From: Drosophila miranda
Lineage: Eukaryota; Arthropoda; Insecta; Diptera; Drosophilidae
Reading direction: 5' to 3'
Assembly (NCBI RefSeq): GCF_003369915.1
Contig: NC_046677.1
Coordinates: 26,926,913 to 26,990,912, forward strand
Length of the DNA stretch: 64,000 nt
This document shows, piece after piece, positions 1 through 13,900 of the stretch (its first letter is position 1; each line of letters begins with the position of its first letter). The position numbers were made by a program, and so were the translations under genes. The notes under the pieces were generated by a model, which was not told the origin of the DNA, ran no database searches, and worked only from the letters and a program-made list of their open reading frames with translations.

Positions 1-145
1 TGGAACTAAGTCTTCATTTAAAGCAAGATATTCACTACATTCTTTTTTACATATTTTCCAAAAAAAAAAAAAGGTAACCTTTAGGGGGTATTCCAAGGTC
101 CTTATATCCTGCCCCCACATATATCATTCTTATTCGTTTTTCTTA

Positions 146-194
146 CGTGTGAGTGTGCGTGCGTGTCTGTGTGTGTGTGTGTGTGTGTTTGTGG
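146..194. repeat. (GT)n microsatellite
   Basis: An interrupted GT/TG dinucleotide run. Short open frames read through it on both strands are repeat artefacts. Confidence 0.85.
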
Positions 195-2936
195 TGTGAG
201 TGATTGCAATTCTGCAACGATTTTTCTTTTCGAGTGCCGTTGCCGTTGGCCACTTGGAAAGTTTCATATTCCAGTGGCAGTTGAAGGCAAGAAAAGGATT
301 TTGAGCAGCGAAGAAATGCCGAGAAGGACAAGTGGGCGAGCAGGTCCATCTTCTTACCTCCAATCTGCCGCCTCCTTGAGGCCCCTCTAACCACCTCCCA
401 CCGCCAGGAAGAAGGCTTCCTGTTTTGTGATTTTAATTCCGATTGACAAGAAGTGGGAGCAAGGCAGCGATTGAAGGCTGCTTCCGAAGGGCTGCGAGAG
501 GGGGGGTGGGGCGGAGAGGGCGTCAGGCATTTGTTCAGTCAGTGTCAAGGCGGTGTTATCCTCTGCTTTGCGCCGTGCCATGCCGTGCCGTGCCGTGCCA
601 TCTCTCAGGACACTGTCTTCGTAATGGACTTGGCACTTTGCAACTTGCCCATTCAAAATGTGTGTGTAAGAAGTTTAAATCGCATTCACAAGCAGGCAGC
701 AGGACGACAGACAGGCGAACAGACGGGCAGGACTCCTGGGGGCTCTGATGCTCACACTTGAATAAATACCAGAGGACGATGGACCAGCACCCGGATGACG
801 ATGGCTATGACGGTGACGACGGCGACGGCAATGTCATTGCAATTGCAAATAAATAAGAAAGCGCAACCAGCGCGCCAGGATCTGCTGCGGAACGAACAAA
901 GTTTCAGCACAGGAAGGAGAGCCGCACAGCCGTCGAGCCGTCGAGCCGTCGAGCCGTCGAGCTGTAGCTGCGGATGAATGTTACGGGCTGGGGGTGGGGG
1001 CGGAGGGGCGGTTGGGGGTTTTAAGTTGCTTGTAATAAAATTGCTGCAAGGACTTCAGAAAAGTGCAAAAATGAAGTGCACAGATGCTTATCATACCGGG
1101 CTGCTTGCTGTCCTCCCAACCCTTGATTTTCCTCAGTTTTTCCCAGTGAAGTGCAGAGATACTTTTTCTATGATTTAACCGACACCTTGCACTGGAATAC
1201 AGACTGCCAGGGAGAGGGGAGAGAGGGTGGATGTCACAAAAATGAGAAATAGCTTTGGTCCAAAAGCCTGCAAAAGCTGCACTCAGAGAAATGCGTATAG
1301 GATTAAACCTCTCTTAACCTCTCTGGGTAAATCTAGATCTCTATGTTCCAGATCCATCATTAGTTTCATCTCTTATTCAAGGTCTTCTTCTATAGAATCT
1401 TCTCCAAGGCCAAACCTCATATCTTGTTCCTTTTTCTAGTCGAGTTCTGGTTTTATTCAGTCCTGAACAAGTCCATTAGCTGCCCAATCTATAGTCTAAT
1501 ACTTGGTCTGGAATCTCAGGTATCATCGCTAATCATCCCTAATCCTATCTAGCCTCTTACCTGTTGACAGTTTTGTATTCCACTCCCTTCTTTCCAGTCC
1601 AATCTCCTTAGTCTTTCAATTATTTTCTGCAATCCTTTCATTCCAAGTATGATAAATCCTAAACCTTTGAATAATCCTCCAAAAAAGCGAAAGTTTCGCC
1701 GGCAACAGTAGATTCCATAATCGATTTACACAACCCTAAAACACACCACACCTCCACACACCTTGCTTCCCTGCTTAACACCCCCATTAATTTCTCTCAC
1801 TGCATTTACCTGCTTCCGTTTCGGGGTGAAAAGAAATGCTAAGTAGTCGTCTCTCCTGTCCGTAAGTCGGATCTACTCGGATAGGGAGCCACCGATAGGA
1901 GTTGCCAAAGAGAAGGAAAGCAAAGGAAGTGAGGAAGAGAGGAGGAGAGAGTGTGTGCGTGTGGAGGGCGTGTCAAAGCTCATTACTTGTTGTCATGTTG
2001 CGATTACGTTGGGCAGAAGCTTACGTTACGTAAAATGTAATTCATAGCCATGTGAGTGGGGGATTGCAGAGGAGTTCGTGGAGCCAGCAGCCGGGAGCCA
2101 GCAGCCAGGAGCCTGGGTGTCATTATGAAGTGTCTGTGTTCCTGTCTTTGAGGGAATCCTGCCCCAGCTGCCGCTCTTCCAGCAATGTGATGTATGGCTG
2201 TCATTTTCCTCCCATGTGAGAGATTGTCTGAGTGATTGTACGGCGTCTCTAGTCCGCCCGTCTGTGTGATAAGCCTTCGCTAACTAGCTCTCCCTGGTTA
2301 CAGATTTGTAGCAGTTACTAAAAGTTCACTTACAGCAAAAGAACTCCTCCCCCGCCCCACCAAATACAGCGGATAAGCTGCAACGCTCCATCGCTCCTTC
2401 GCTCCATCGATGGAAGGGCAGGGACCCTGGAGGACGAACTCCTGGCGCTAATGTGACTTACACTTAACAGCCAACCATGTGCTGCTCTCCATCTCCATCT
2501 CTGTGGCCTGGAGTACTGTACTTTTGTGCGCCAATTGGAAAGCCATGCAGTTTGTAAACCAATAAGCATGCTTCGTGGCAGCCAGAGACTTGTTCATTGA
2601 AATGTTTTCTCCTTTTTACACAATTATCGGCTAATTAAAATGAATTTGCAAACGGAAATACATAGTAGGGAAAGTTTTCTAGTTTAGATGGCTATGCCAA
2701 TGGACGCGTGTGTGTGTGCTCGTATTGTCGTGCTACCCTGGACATTTCGGCGATTGGCAAAATATGGAAATTAGTTTTATGGAAATATAGAATCTAGAGA
2801 ATTTTTTAACCCGGGAATAAGCAACTTATTGAGGCTTCAAATGCATAGCTGATCGCTCTACATGTTGCATGGCGGAATCTCTCCTAAGCAATGTACCAGA
2901 CTGTAAGATTGATCAATGCTGAACTGTTAGAGAACA

Positions 2937-3440
2937 GGTTTCTAGTATTTTCCCGATAATTAAGTATTGTACAGGTATTACATAGGTCAATAATTTTTCT
3001 GGTATTCGTTCTGGTATATTTCTAGTTTTACTTTTAGTATTTTCTGATATTATTTATACCAAGTTTTGGTATTATTTTTATTATTTTTTTGGTATTATTT
3101 TTAGAATTTGTATGGAATGCTAAGTGTGTTACTTTCCAGTATTTTTTCAAAAGTTTTCTTACTAGTATTTTACTTGTATTTGCTCCAGTACTCTACCAAT
3201 AGTATTGCCTCTATTACTTGTGGTATTATTTTTATTATAATTTCTAGTATTTTGGCGGTATTATTTGTACTATAATAATTTCAAGTATGTTTTTGGGATT
3301 ATTTATAGAATTTAGAGGTCTTATTTCTAGTATTTATCTGGAATTAGTTCTAGTATCTAGCATGTCTTTTTTGTTATTTATGGTATATTTCCAGAATTTT
3401 CTGCTCTGTTTTCTAGTATTTTTTGCCTACTCATTCTACA
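2937..3440. repeat. Degenerate TATT-rich array
   Basis: About 500 bp in which short variants of CTAGTATTTT and TGGTATTATTT recur many times at irregular spacing. It looks like a decayed minisatellite or low-complexity expansion, and no unit is repeated exactly. No coding potential is seen. Confidence 0.55.
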
Positions 3441-4066
3441 CAATTATATTACTATCATTTACTGTTATCACCTGTATCCCGTATCCGCCCACGAATAATG
3501 TGTCGTGGGAATAAAAAAAAAGAAGAAACGAGAAAGAGATAGAAACAATATACACCTCCTTAAAGTTATGACCCTATGATAACATAGGGACCCCTGGGAT
3601 ACAGTGACTGATACACAGTATTCCCACAGCTCATCATCATCCTCTGTGGCGCATTCTCCAGGCACCTAGAGCACAGCACAGCACAGCATTTCGATGCCGA
3701 ACAGCCAGGGAGAAAAAAATAAACTTTGCCAAAGCAAAAATTGTTACTAAATGGTTTATGCGCACATGGAAGGCACGGCTCTGACGTACAGCAAAAAAAA
3801 AAGAACACAGGAAACTAGAAACAACAAAAACAAAAAAAAACACTAAGGAAAACAAGTGGGAGAGAGAGGGAGAGCGAGGGAGAGGGAAAGAGGGAACCAT
3901 AGAAAAATAAATGCAACATGTAATGATTGCAAAAGTTATAAAACGTAAATTAAGTTGAACGAATGAAGAGTTACCGACCGAACCTCTGAAGCTGGAGCAT
4001 AATGAAATGAAAATGGGGAAAAATCTACCTCCCGACAGCCAGGAAAAGCCGGCAACAAACAGAAGC

Positions 4067-4068
<2 letters not shown>

Positions 4069-4108
<40 letters not shown>
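4069..4108. repeat. (CA)n microsatellite
   Basis: A nearly pure CA run of about 40 bp. A longer minus-strand open frame through it is a repeat artefact. Confidence 0.9.
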
Positions 4109-4270
4109 ATGTTATTTTCCAACTTTTAATGCGAGGAAGAGAAGGAAAAACTGTAGGAAAACTATGAAATTAACTGCTTATTAAGGGCAGCATGGAAGCC
4201 TGTGATGGATTCCGCTTCCACTACTGTGGCCGTGCTCTGATGCGCTCTGTGCAGGGCTGTGCAGGGCTGT

Positions 4271-4295
4271 GGACGGACGGACGGACGGACGGACT
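4271..4295. repeat. (GGAC)n short tandem repeat
   Basis: About six direct copies of GGAC. It resembles the GGAC/AGAC tract inside the INE-1-like element at 41.7 kb, but no other part of that element is present here. Confidence 0.7.
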
Positions 4296-7200
4296 ACTTC
4301 AAGTTTTGTCAAGTGAAACTTTTCTGCCAAATGGCATGGAAAATGTTACAACAACCAGCAGAGAGCCCACAGAAATGGCGGAGCCAGCGACTGAGACGAC
4401 AGACGACAGAAGCATCATTAATTATTTTGCTCATTAGCGTGTGTAAGAGACATTACTAGCCAGCCAAGAGAACCACCAAAAGCAACAACAACAAGAACAA
4501 CAGCTGCAGCTACAGCTACAAAATGCATAGGAAAATTCTTGAAAATTTCTTAGCTAAGGGCTTGGTTTTTCGCCTGATGTCTCAGCATCTTAGAGATAGA
4601 GCTTTGTGCCGTGTCAAAAGCAGCAAATGCAGCACAAAAATTCCAATTGGAAATTCCCCAAAAAATAAAAAAGATTTATGGACTATGGAAGGAGGAAGGA
4701 TTCAAGGCTGGTATATATCGTATTATAAACAAAAGAAAGAACTATTTCATAGATGGCAAAGCTATGGGTAAGGCCCGCCTTTCTTCGTCGAAAAAATAAG
4801 ATTTAGGGGATTGTAAGGAAATGTAGAGGGTTTTCAATTGAAAACCTTAGAGAGCCTCTATCGCTATCCCCAAAAAGATACTTGGTATATTCCTTCGAAG
4901 ACATGGGGATCTTTTATCAATCAGGTCTTCTGGGAGATGTTTCGTAAGAAGGTACATACATAAGTTTGTCCCCCCAGGACGTATGTTCGTCCATCCCAAG
5001 AGCACTTGATGTCAATGATTTCAGGAGAGATTGAACTCTAATCTTACGACTTTTTGGCCATATCCATCCATTAGATAATCTATTAAAACATTTCAATCTT
5101 AAAGACTAGAAAAGAAGAGCTCTAACAGCTCGTAGAATCAGCAAAGAAGTTTGATAGAAAGCGGATAGCCATAAAAAGTGAATATAGATACTTTTATGAT
5201 CAGAGATCTTTCTATAACTACTTCATCTATCAGGAAATCTAAAAGCATCTAAATCATCAGCTTTAGATCAGTAGTAAAGGGAACCTTTATTGCAATAGAA
5301 AACCCATTAGATCCACCTCTAAGACAACAATAATGTGCTATAGATCTCCTTCCAGTCCAAAACAACTCAAAGAACCTCTTCTGTGAGAAAGAAATCTCAA
5401 AGCATGTAGTGAAGTGACTCCAATCTTCTATGGTTTCTGTATCTTTATGCTTTAAAGAAAGGTCACGTCACTATCCCCTCTGGAATCCCGCATTCCTTGC
5501 ACTTTTGATAAAAGCAATTGCAGATAGAGCATCGTGGCAGCATCGTTGCTGTCGTCATCGTTGTCTGCCGCACTTTTGCTGCTGCATCACGTAGGAAAAA
5601 AAAGGGGTTCGAAGGGGCAGTGGCAGTGGGGCGAAGCAACGATTCAAAGTCAAATCTACACAATGGATCCAAAATGTGTGCTTAAACATTTTATTTATCA
5701 CGGCAAATACATGCATAAGAATGCACCATACATGCACACACACATACAAAGATACGAGTGTGTGTGAGCCAAGGAGAAGCTGCAACCGGAAACGGAAATG
5801 GCAGCACGTGTGGGGGGGGGGGGAAATATGCGAAGTTTCTGCATCACGTTGCGGGTATTCAATGATTTCGTTCCACCAAACCTCCTGCTCCTTCCCCCCG
5901 CGCATTTATCGCAATTGTCTGCATTTTACAGTTTTCTGGTTGTTTTTTTTTTTCAATTCGCGAAGAGTGAGATTTCTGCTGAGTGTTGCTCTTTCTTATC
6001 TATATTTTCTTTTGTTTTTCTTTCGGGAAAAACAACGGAGGGGAAAACTAGAATCTAAAAGTTTTCTGCGTGAAGAACTGCATTGGCACAAGTCCTTGAA
6101 AGGGGGGCTGGGACTGGGGCTGGGCTTCCGTCTCGGGTATCTTTTAATAATGGCATAATACCAATTGAAAACTTTTACTGTTTGACTACGTGAGTCATTC
6201 ACATAAAGTCATCATCAAGGACTATCAAAGAGCATTACAGTTATGAGAAAACAAGCACATAAAGAGGGGGAAGCGAGGGATGAGTATTCCAAGGATTGTG
6301 CCAAAAGTTATCATTCTTTTATAGTCGTTCCTGAGGGGCACTTCCTGTCGCTTGTGTGTCTGAGATTAGTCATCGGTAAACTGTTCGTAAACGATAGGCA
6401 ATCGCATAATCAGCTGTGTCCTTGATAATAGTAAAAGATTTGGTGCTAGTTTTATGATTTTCATAGAAGTTATTGAAGAAACTTTGAGTATCTTTGAAGA
6501 AAAGAGTTTTCTTACTGGAAATAACAAATAAAATGTATATTTTATCTATGACAAAATTTAGAGCAGTCTTTCTTTAAAGTTCTTTCAAAAAAAGGTTCGT
6601 TTTTCTAACAAAAATTCCAAGAAAATTGTTTTATAAATTATCAAAGTTTCAATTGCCTCCAAAGAGACTTTTCGCTTAAGATTTGACCTTCGTTTACCTT
6701 CAAAGCACTTTCTTTCCAACCCATTAAGAACCTCTAAAACTCTTTCGTTATCCGTCAAGGTTGAAAAATTATTTCCTTCTTCTTTTAATTTCCTTTTTCG
6801 ACTTGCCACCTAATCCCCCGAACCCAGCCCCAGCACCAGCACCAGCACCCTACCAACCAGCCCGCCCGCCCTTCAGATTACGACCTTGCCAAATCTCCAA
6901 CTAAAATTAAAAGCAAAAAAATTAAATTAAATGCAGTGAACCATTAAACGGGCACATAATCATTGATCTTTTAATCAATTTGGGCAGGGCCAATAAAACA
7001 GGGAGAGCAGAGGGACAGCGAGAGAGAAAGAGAGAAGGCGAGAAAAAGCCAGAGTCATAAAACATTGTCTATATGTATGTAAGTTTACCTTTGGGTACGG
7101 TACGGGGTCCGTCCGCTTGTGCAGATTAGGCCAACTTTTAAATGGTTTTAATGTGCTTTTTATGGTCGAGACTTTGGAACCTACGACTACAACCAATGCA

Positions 7201-10200
7201 GGGAATACGAGGGGTAAAGTATGGCAGGGCCAAGCACTGAGCGAAAACACTAGGGATAGCCTGAAAGTTTGTATTACGATTCGAATTTTGAGCAGTTGTC
7301 ACAGAAAACACTCATTATTGCACCCTGTACTCGTTACGGGGTGAGGGTAAACTGGGACTTACACTGGGACACAAGACAAAAGAGACTTACGCAAGCACAC
7401 AGTCCTTTATACCCTCGGCGATCACTCGGTAACCCAAGCCTTCGATCGCATCGGCGCGTCTCGGTTTTTGCCTTCCTTCATTCCACCCCAACGACGTCGA
7501 GCATCAGTATTCCCTTGCTTAGGCAGAAAGAGAGCGCAATACAAATACAAAATATATTGTTTTTGCTTTGCCTTCTGCCTGCAAATATTTATCAGCTGAA
7601 CGATCATCCGCGCGGGCAGAAGCCAATGCAAATCGCAACAACAATTTTTCATAGTTCTCGCTTAGCCATCGCTTCGTCACCTTTAAGTCGTGTACCTGCA
7701 GGGACTTGCCAGGCCAGGCAGGCAGGCCCCATAAAGTGTGATGTTTTTCTGTATTCTTTAATGGGAACTAGTCCCTTAATAATTTAGCTAATTTCTGCTT
7801 AGTTTTGTGCATCAGTGCATGGCATAGAGTCCCATAGCAGGGATCGGCACGCATACATATTTGTCACATGTTTTTACAGGTGTGTGTGAGCGGCAGAGGA
7901 CTTTTCTATGCACATAGAATGGGGGCTTGCCGATCGCTGATATATTCTTATAGAATTGTACCACTGGCTTGACTATAGCTGAAATTTCTGCGTGTCTTAT
8001 AGTAACTCCCTCATTTCGTTCCTTCTTTTCTCTCCGTGTAGTAATCATTTCACCTTCCTTCCTGGCATTTCCTGGCATTCGCTGGCATATGAGTAATGAG
8101 AGTTTTAGTATGCTGCATTGATTTTTCATTTCATTTCAGGACCGTCCCCCCAAACCCCCCCCCCCCCCCCCTCCCACCAAACTCGACCCTAATTACAGGA
8201 CCTTCTCCTTTGGGTCCTTCTGTTTTGGGGCCTGTCACAAGATTAGAGGAGGGAAAAGCAAAGTTTTTTCTGGCTCCCGAAAAACTTCTCTCTCGGCCTG
8301 GACCTCTGGAGGCTCTGTTATGACATTGTAAGCGACCGATAAGCAAATGTCATAGAGGAGAAAAGTCAGAGGGGGTCAAAGTGGGGTAAGCGGTCATGGA
8401 TAGGGTCAAAGTTGCAGTCGCCTTCTGCCATTTGTCATTTAAATTTCCCAGTGAAAGGGCAAAAATGTCGGAAGAACGAGAAAAATAAAACGGCGAAACA
8501 CACACAGAGACATGGAGACATGGAGACATGGAGACTCTATGGAGAACTCGGAGAAAGCGGCAGTAGTAGCAGCCGGTCTCTGGGTTTCTTGGGGCGGAAT
8601 TTGCATCTGTCTCTGGTGTAGACCTCTTTCATCTGTTCCTTTGTTTTGCCTTTTTTGGTTTTTATCTTCAGGGCTCCACTCTCCCGTTTGCGGCTCCAAT
8701 CTCCTGATGCCCCCAATGCTGTGTCGAATAAAAAAAGTTGAAGTGAAAAAGTTAAGCAATTAACAAGCTGATAACTTTTTCGAGGCCCCCACTTGCAGCC
8801 TTCTCGTTCTCTTTGGCTTTCTCCGAGCCTTCTCCGAGGCTTCTTTTATGCCCTACCCCCTCTCAGCCCCCCCTTTCGGTCGTATCACTTTTCATTTACT
8901 GTTTGCATACAATTCGGTGTCAGTTTTCCTTGGTTTTTGGGGTCAAACGGGAGTACTCCCTGCCTCAATTTTTGGGCTAAGAGTTTTATAGCCACAAGGG
9001 TCTGCCGCCATAAAGAGAGAGAGAGGACGTATCCCGGGGGCTATAAGCGTATCCGGGGCTTATGTGCTCATACGGTTCATAATTGCGGTGCGGTAATTGG
9101 CCTGACAATTGCTACACGAATGCCGCACACAAAAATGCTTCACTGCCCGCTTAAGTATGCTATACAAAAAAAAGTGCTCCTTTCTTCTTTGTGCTCCGAC
9201 TGGGAGAGGTACAAAAGAGTGAATGAGGGAGCCTGTTGGATGTGTCGTCTGTGGTAGAGATGGACAGGGTTTCGAATTCGAAGTCTGGATGGAGACGATA
9301 GAAACTCACGAATTTGCACAGCCCTAAAAACCCCTATATACATAGGTATCTGATATATATAGATATCTGATGGATACAGCCTTTTTTTCGCTTTATTTTT
9401 CATAGAATTGTTCCAAAGTTCCATTAAGAAAAAAGAGATAAAAGATTTAAAATTCTTAAAATTAATATCTGAATAATATTAAAAATATAATATTATATAA
9501 TAATAATACTAATTATAATTTCAATCAATTTTTTCGTTAAATAAATTAAGATAAATATTGATTCGTAATCTAATATATTTTTAATAATTTTGAGGCACAA
9601 ATTTCATGCACGAATTAGGGATAAAATTCCCCCATCACAAGTCCTTTTTGTCACGCGGAATACCTCCTTCCCAGACCATCTCTTAAGCGAGTTGCAACCT
9701 TGTTGAAAGGTTATCAAGTTTAATGCAGCAGACATGTAAAACAATGAACACGAAATGCTGCCTTTTAGCTCTTTTATGAAAGACATTTAAAAGGGAAACA
9801 CAAACCAAAAGGCTTTAAAAAAATTCCCTTGTATTTCCATCTTTAAAACTGCCTAAATATAAACCCAAGAAAACCCATACGGATTAATAAGCTTTTCAAA
9901 CTTTTCCCAATAGTTGACTAATTGTTCCGCAAAGTTTTGGCCCATCGAAAACTTTTTGGCAACAAAATTTATGCATTTTTCAATTAAAATCCACATGTCA
10001 CCAATAAAAATGGACATAAAAAAGATTCAAGTGAAATGAAAGGAAAATGGGAGCATAATAAACAAAATGTAACTAAATAAATCTTTCTATTTTCTTTTAT
10101 AAATATTTTTCCCCCAGAGAAAGTTCCATCGAATTTGAGCCCCACAATAAAGCACTTAATATTCAAATTAAGCCAATTCCCAGAACATATCCGACTAAAA

Positions 10201-10933
10201 TACCAATAAAAAATGTGAATCATGTGATTTCCATTTCAAAAAACTAAACTGCAAAACCGCTTCATGGACTGTCAACCCCTTGAAGGGAGTGGCATGCCAC
10301 AGGCCATTTGACACATTCCGCCAGCTAATGCTAATGCACAGTTCTCTGGAGTTTACAAAAGAAGATAAAGGAAATGTTCTTTCCCAGCGAGAGGGAGCGA
10401 GACAGATCCAGAGAGAGAGATTGGGATAGAAAGGGGGTTGGAGGGCTGGGGAGGGGCTGAGAAAGATGGCCATCTTTATGTTTTGGGCCAAAAACTGACA
10501 GAAATAAAGTGAAGTTGGTCATAAATTTGCTTTTACGCCAAGATGACTTCATAAAGCGACAAATACGCAAAGCATAATGCCGAGTGCAGTCAACCTAAGA
10601 CTGGAGGGAAAGAGAGGCAAGTACACAGCGAGAGAGAGAGTGAGAGATACTGTAGGTAGTGGGAAAGAGACGGAGTTATATGGGGCGTAAGCAGCAGAGG
10701 CGCCGCAATGCAGGCAGGCACCCAAAAATTGTTGTGTTTTGTGTCTGGGGCTTTGGCATTGTCGCCGGATCAAAGATGCAGGAGAAGGAGGCGCAGCAGG
10801 AGCTGTAGGAGGGGGTGTAGAACGAGAGAGAGAGAGAGAGACAAGAGACAGCGGTGCCAGGGCCCGTGCTTGTGCCTGTCCTGTCGACCGTTCCCAGACG
10901 ACGCTGATTTATATGCATATCTCACACACACCA

Positions 10934-10992
10934 AGAGAGAGAGAGAGGGAGAGAGAGAGAGGGAGAGAGAGAGAGGGAGAGAGAGAGAGGGG
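10934..10992. repeat. (GA)n tract
   Basis: An almost uninterrupted GAGA run with GGGA interruptions. Further GA clusters lie at 10392-10420, 10630-10650 and 10820-10845. Such tracts can bind GAGA factor, but I have no direct evidence of regulatory use. Confidence 0.8.
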
Positions 10993-13900
10993 GGTGGGCG
11001 GCCATAGAGATAGGGACAGCCAGGCAGCAGCCGAAAAGTGGATCCTGGATCCCTGGAAGAGGAGATGGACGACGCCGTCGGAGGTGCTGCCACGCGCATT
11101 TTTTCCGATTTTGCATTGCATACTTTTTGGCTGAACGCGTCGCTGCCTGTTCAATGTGTGAGGGGCAAAGGGAGAAGAAGAACGCGGGGGGGTGGAAGAT
11201 GGTGGAGCGAGGAAGGAGGCGCATGGATGACACAGTGCAAAAGTATCAGAACAAAAGGGAAGGGCCAAGACACGGTATAAGAAACAGAAAGTGGGACCGT
11301 ACCCAAAATTCGTGACTGAAGGAACTGTTCGTTCGGAGGAACTGTATAAAAAGGATTGTATAAAGGAGTAGGGAGTACAGAAGAAAGAGGAGCAGCACTC
11401 AAGTCCACTAAGAAAAGGAAATGATTTCCCAGAGATCGCTCCCACGATAGGGACATATTTATGGCAGGGCTTGTTTCACAGTCGAAGGCATAGTGTGACT
11501 GCCTCACCTCACAACAACACACCCTGCACCTATGAGAGGATGAGTAGAGGGAGGGAGGGAGGTAGGAGCCATCCACAAGAAGAAGTGCAAAAAACGTCTC
11601 CGATTTTTTTCACTTTGAACACAAATATTGAACGTTTACATTACTACCAACCGATTCACCCCGACCCAACCTCCCACCCCTGTTCCCCATGAATGCCTGC
11701 GTACATCCCCCCCCCCTGCCCAGCCCCCTTGCATTCCCCCCGCCCCTCGCTCAGCCGTCTGCTACGCATGAGAGCATTGCAAGTCAGCAACGCGAACGAA
11801 GAGAAATTGCCAAAACGAAGCAAAAGCAAAAGGAAACCAAAAAAAAAAAACAGTAAGCAGCAAAGGCAACAACAACAAGAGATGGGAAGCTATTCGTAGA
11901 ATCGATGATCGAGGGTCTGAATACCCTAAGAGAACAATCTTTGTTATGACAGGGATAGGGAAACGTTTAATAAAGAGATATTTGTTTTGGAATGATTCAT
12001 AAGATAAAGTAATCCGATCCGTGCACTTAACTGAAGGATCTGTGACCTTTTTTGCGAGAAATATCTGATAATAGAGATTGAAAGAAGGATCATAGTTGAT
12101 TGAAGGCAAGAAAGAATATATATAATATATAGGACTCTTAAAGGCCTCTCTCTATTCAGGACAAACCTCTTCCCAAAACCAATATACCCTATCTGTCGGG
12201 GGGTATAACAATAACGACAATAACGGAGCCATGCAAAAGATAGCGGCACCAAAGGGAAGCAGCAGTCTGCGTGAGTGAACGAGAGGGGGGCGGGGGCAGA
12301 GCGGAAAGGCGGAACGGAATTGTGAGCAAAGAATATGCAGAAGAGGAAGCGGGATGATGACAGCAGCAGCAGCAGAAGAAGGAGAAAGGAGAAGGAGAGG
12401 GAGGGGAAGCACGAAGGAAGCTTACAAGCGCATTTCGATTATTGTTGATGTAATCATAATTTTTCATTTCCAAAGTAAACGATACGCCACGCCACGCCTC
12501 CTTCCAATGCCTGTCTGTGGCACACCCCCTTCTTCCACCCACCCCCTCCCCATCCACCTCTTTTTCACATAAAGAATCGACGAGAATTAAACGAACTTTT
12601 CATTTATTTACACGAAAAGCATGAGAAACGCGTTTAAAACGCGCTCCGCGTCGATGATTTAAGTAAACAAACAGTAAAGCGGCGCAGTGGAGGGAGAAGC
12701 GACTATGGGGATACCCTAGAAAAAGGGAAAGCCATATCTTTTTCAGAGATCATGGATGGATGGCATCTCGTGATGCACTGCCAGCCTGCGGTTTTTTTTT
12801 AAAATCCCTTTTCGAGGGTATGAAAAAACAAACAAAGGCGCAGGACACACAGGATGACAAGGCCTACCCGGATCTGGCAGAGATTTTCGGTTTGGAGCCG
12901 ACTGTGGTCTGTACGCGGGGGAGCAGCAGCAGCAGCAGAGGATGGGGCCGGGCCGGCTGTCTTGCATCATTAATTACAATTTGAGCTGCACACGCAGAGC
13001 CGAGATTCGAGGGAATAAACAGCTGGAAAGCAGGAGGCTGGTGTGGCGTGGCGGGGGGGAGCGTTACATAACCAATACTGGCCCGGGAAGCCTACATATA
13101 TCTGTATATGTCTGTATATGTAGAGATATCCCTGGCAGACTGTGGGCTGCGCTGACATTTTAATTGCACTCCATGACTCCAGTAATTCGCTTAATTAATC
13201 AACATTTTTTTTTCGCTTATCAATATCGGAAGGAAGGCGTTTTTAAAGGAACACGCCCATAAACTGCCAAACAAATTGGCATGAAAACTCAATAATTTGT
13301 CTTCTAAAAAGGAAAACAAACACACACAGGGATTAATCATTAATCATTAAAGGATTCTACAGTTCTTAAAGATTGCATTTTACCATTAAAACACTTCTTG
13401 AGTCCCACATAATTTTCATATTTTAAGTATCCCCACATTCCCCAAAAACAAATTCCAAAAGGCACTAAAAAAATGTTCAGGCAATTTCCAGAGCAATTGT
13501 TTTAAGGATCCTTGGTATCCGCTTGAGGTCTGGGGCTCCCAAAACCTAATGCGTAAATTACCATCGTTGCCACATCAGCTGAGCCATAAAATCAGCACAC
13601 AAAAGCATTTGCCGTGGTTATATGGGTCAAAATAGGGGAGCCCCCGCCCCCCAGAGTAGGGGAAGGAGGAAGGCCGAGGAAGGAGACCAAGAAGGAAACG
13701 GTGTAGAGGCCAGGTGACGCGGGTCGGTAATTTTGCAGTAATTGAAACCATCAAAGCATAGGTGGGTGCCATTTGTGCGACAGGAATGGAATGGAATGGT
13801 GAGAGAGGGAGAGAGAGAGAATGGACATGGACTGAGGAGAGTGAGATGGCCAGATGTGGCCGTGTTGGGCAATTACAAACACACACAGCCACACACACAC

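Noticed and set aside
3637-4122. 161-codon minus-strand open frame rich in Val, Cys, Phe and Ser
   Set aside because: It starts in the CA repeat and reads through T-rich DNA. Composition follows the repeat, and no family is seen.
5676-6158. 160-codon plus-strand open frame
   Set aside because: It passes through a poly-G run and a poly-T run, with phenylalanine and glycine stretches from homopolymers. There is no homology.
10909-11445. 178-codon minus-strand open frame with Ser/Leu repeats
   Set aside because: The repeats are translations of the GA/CT tract, and all frames through it look alike.
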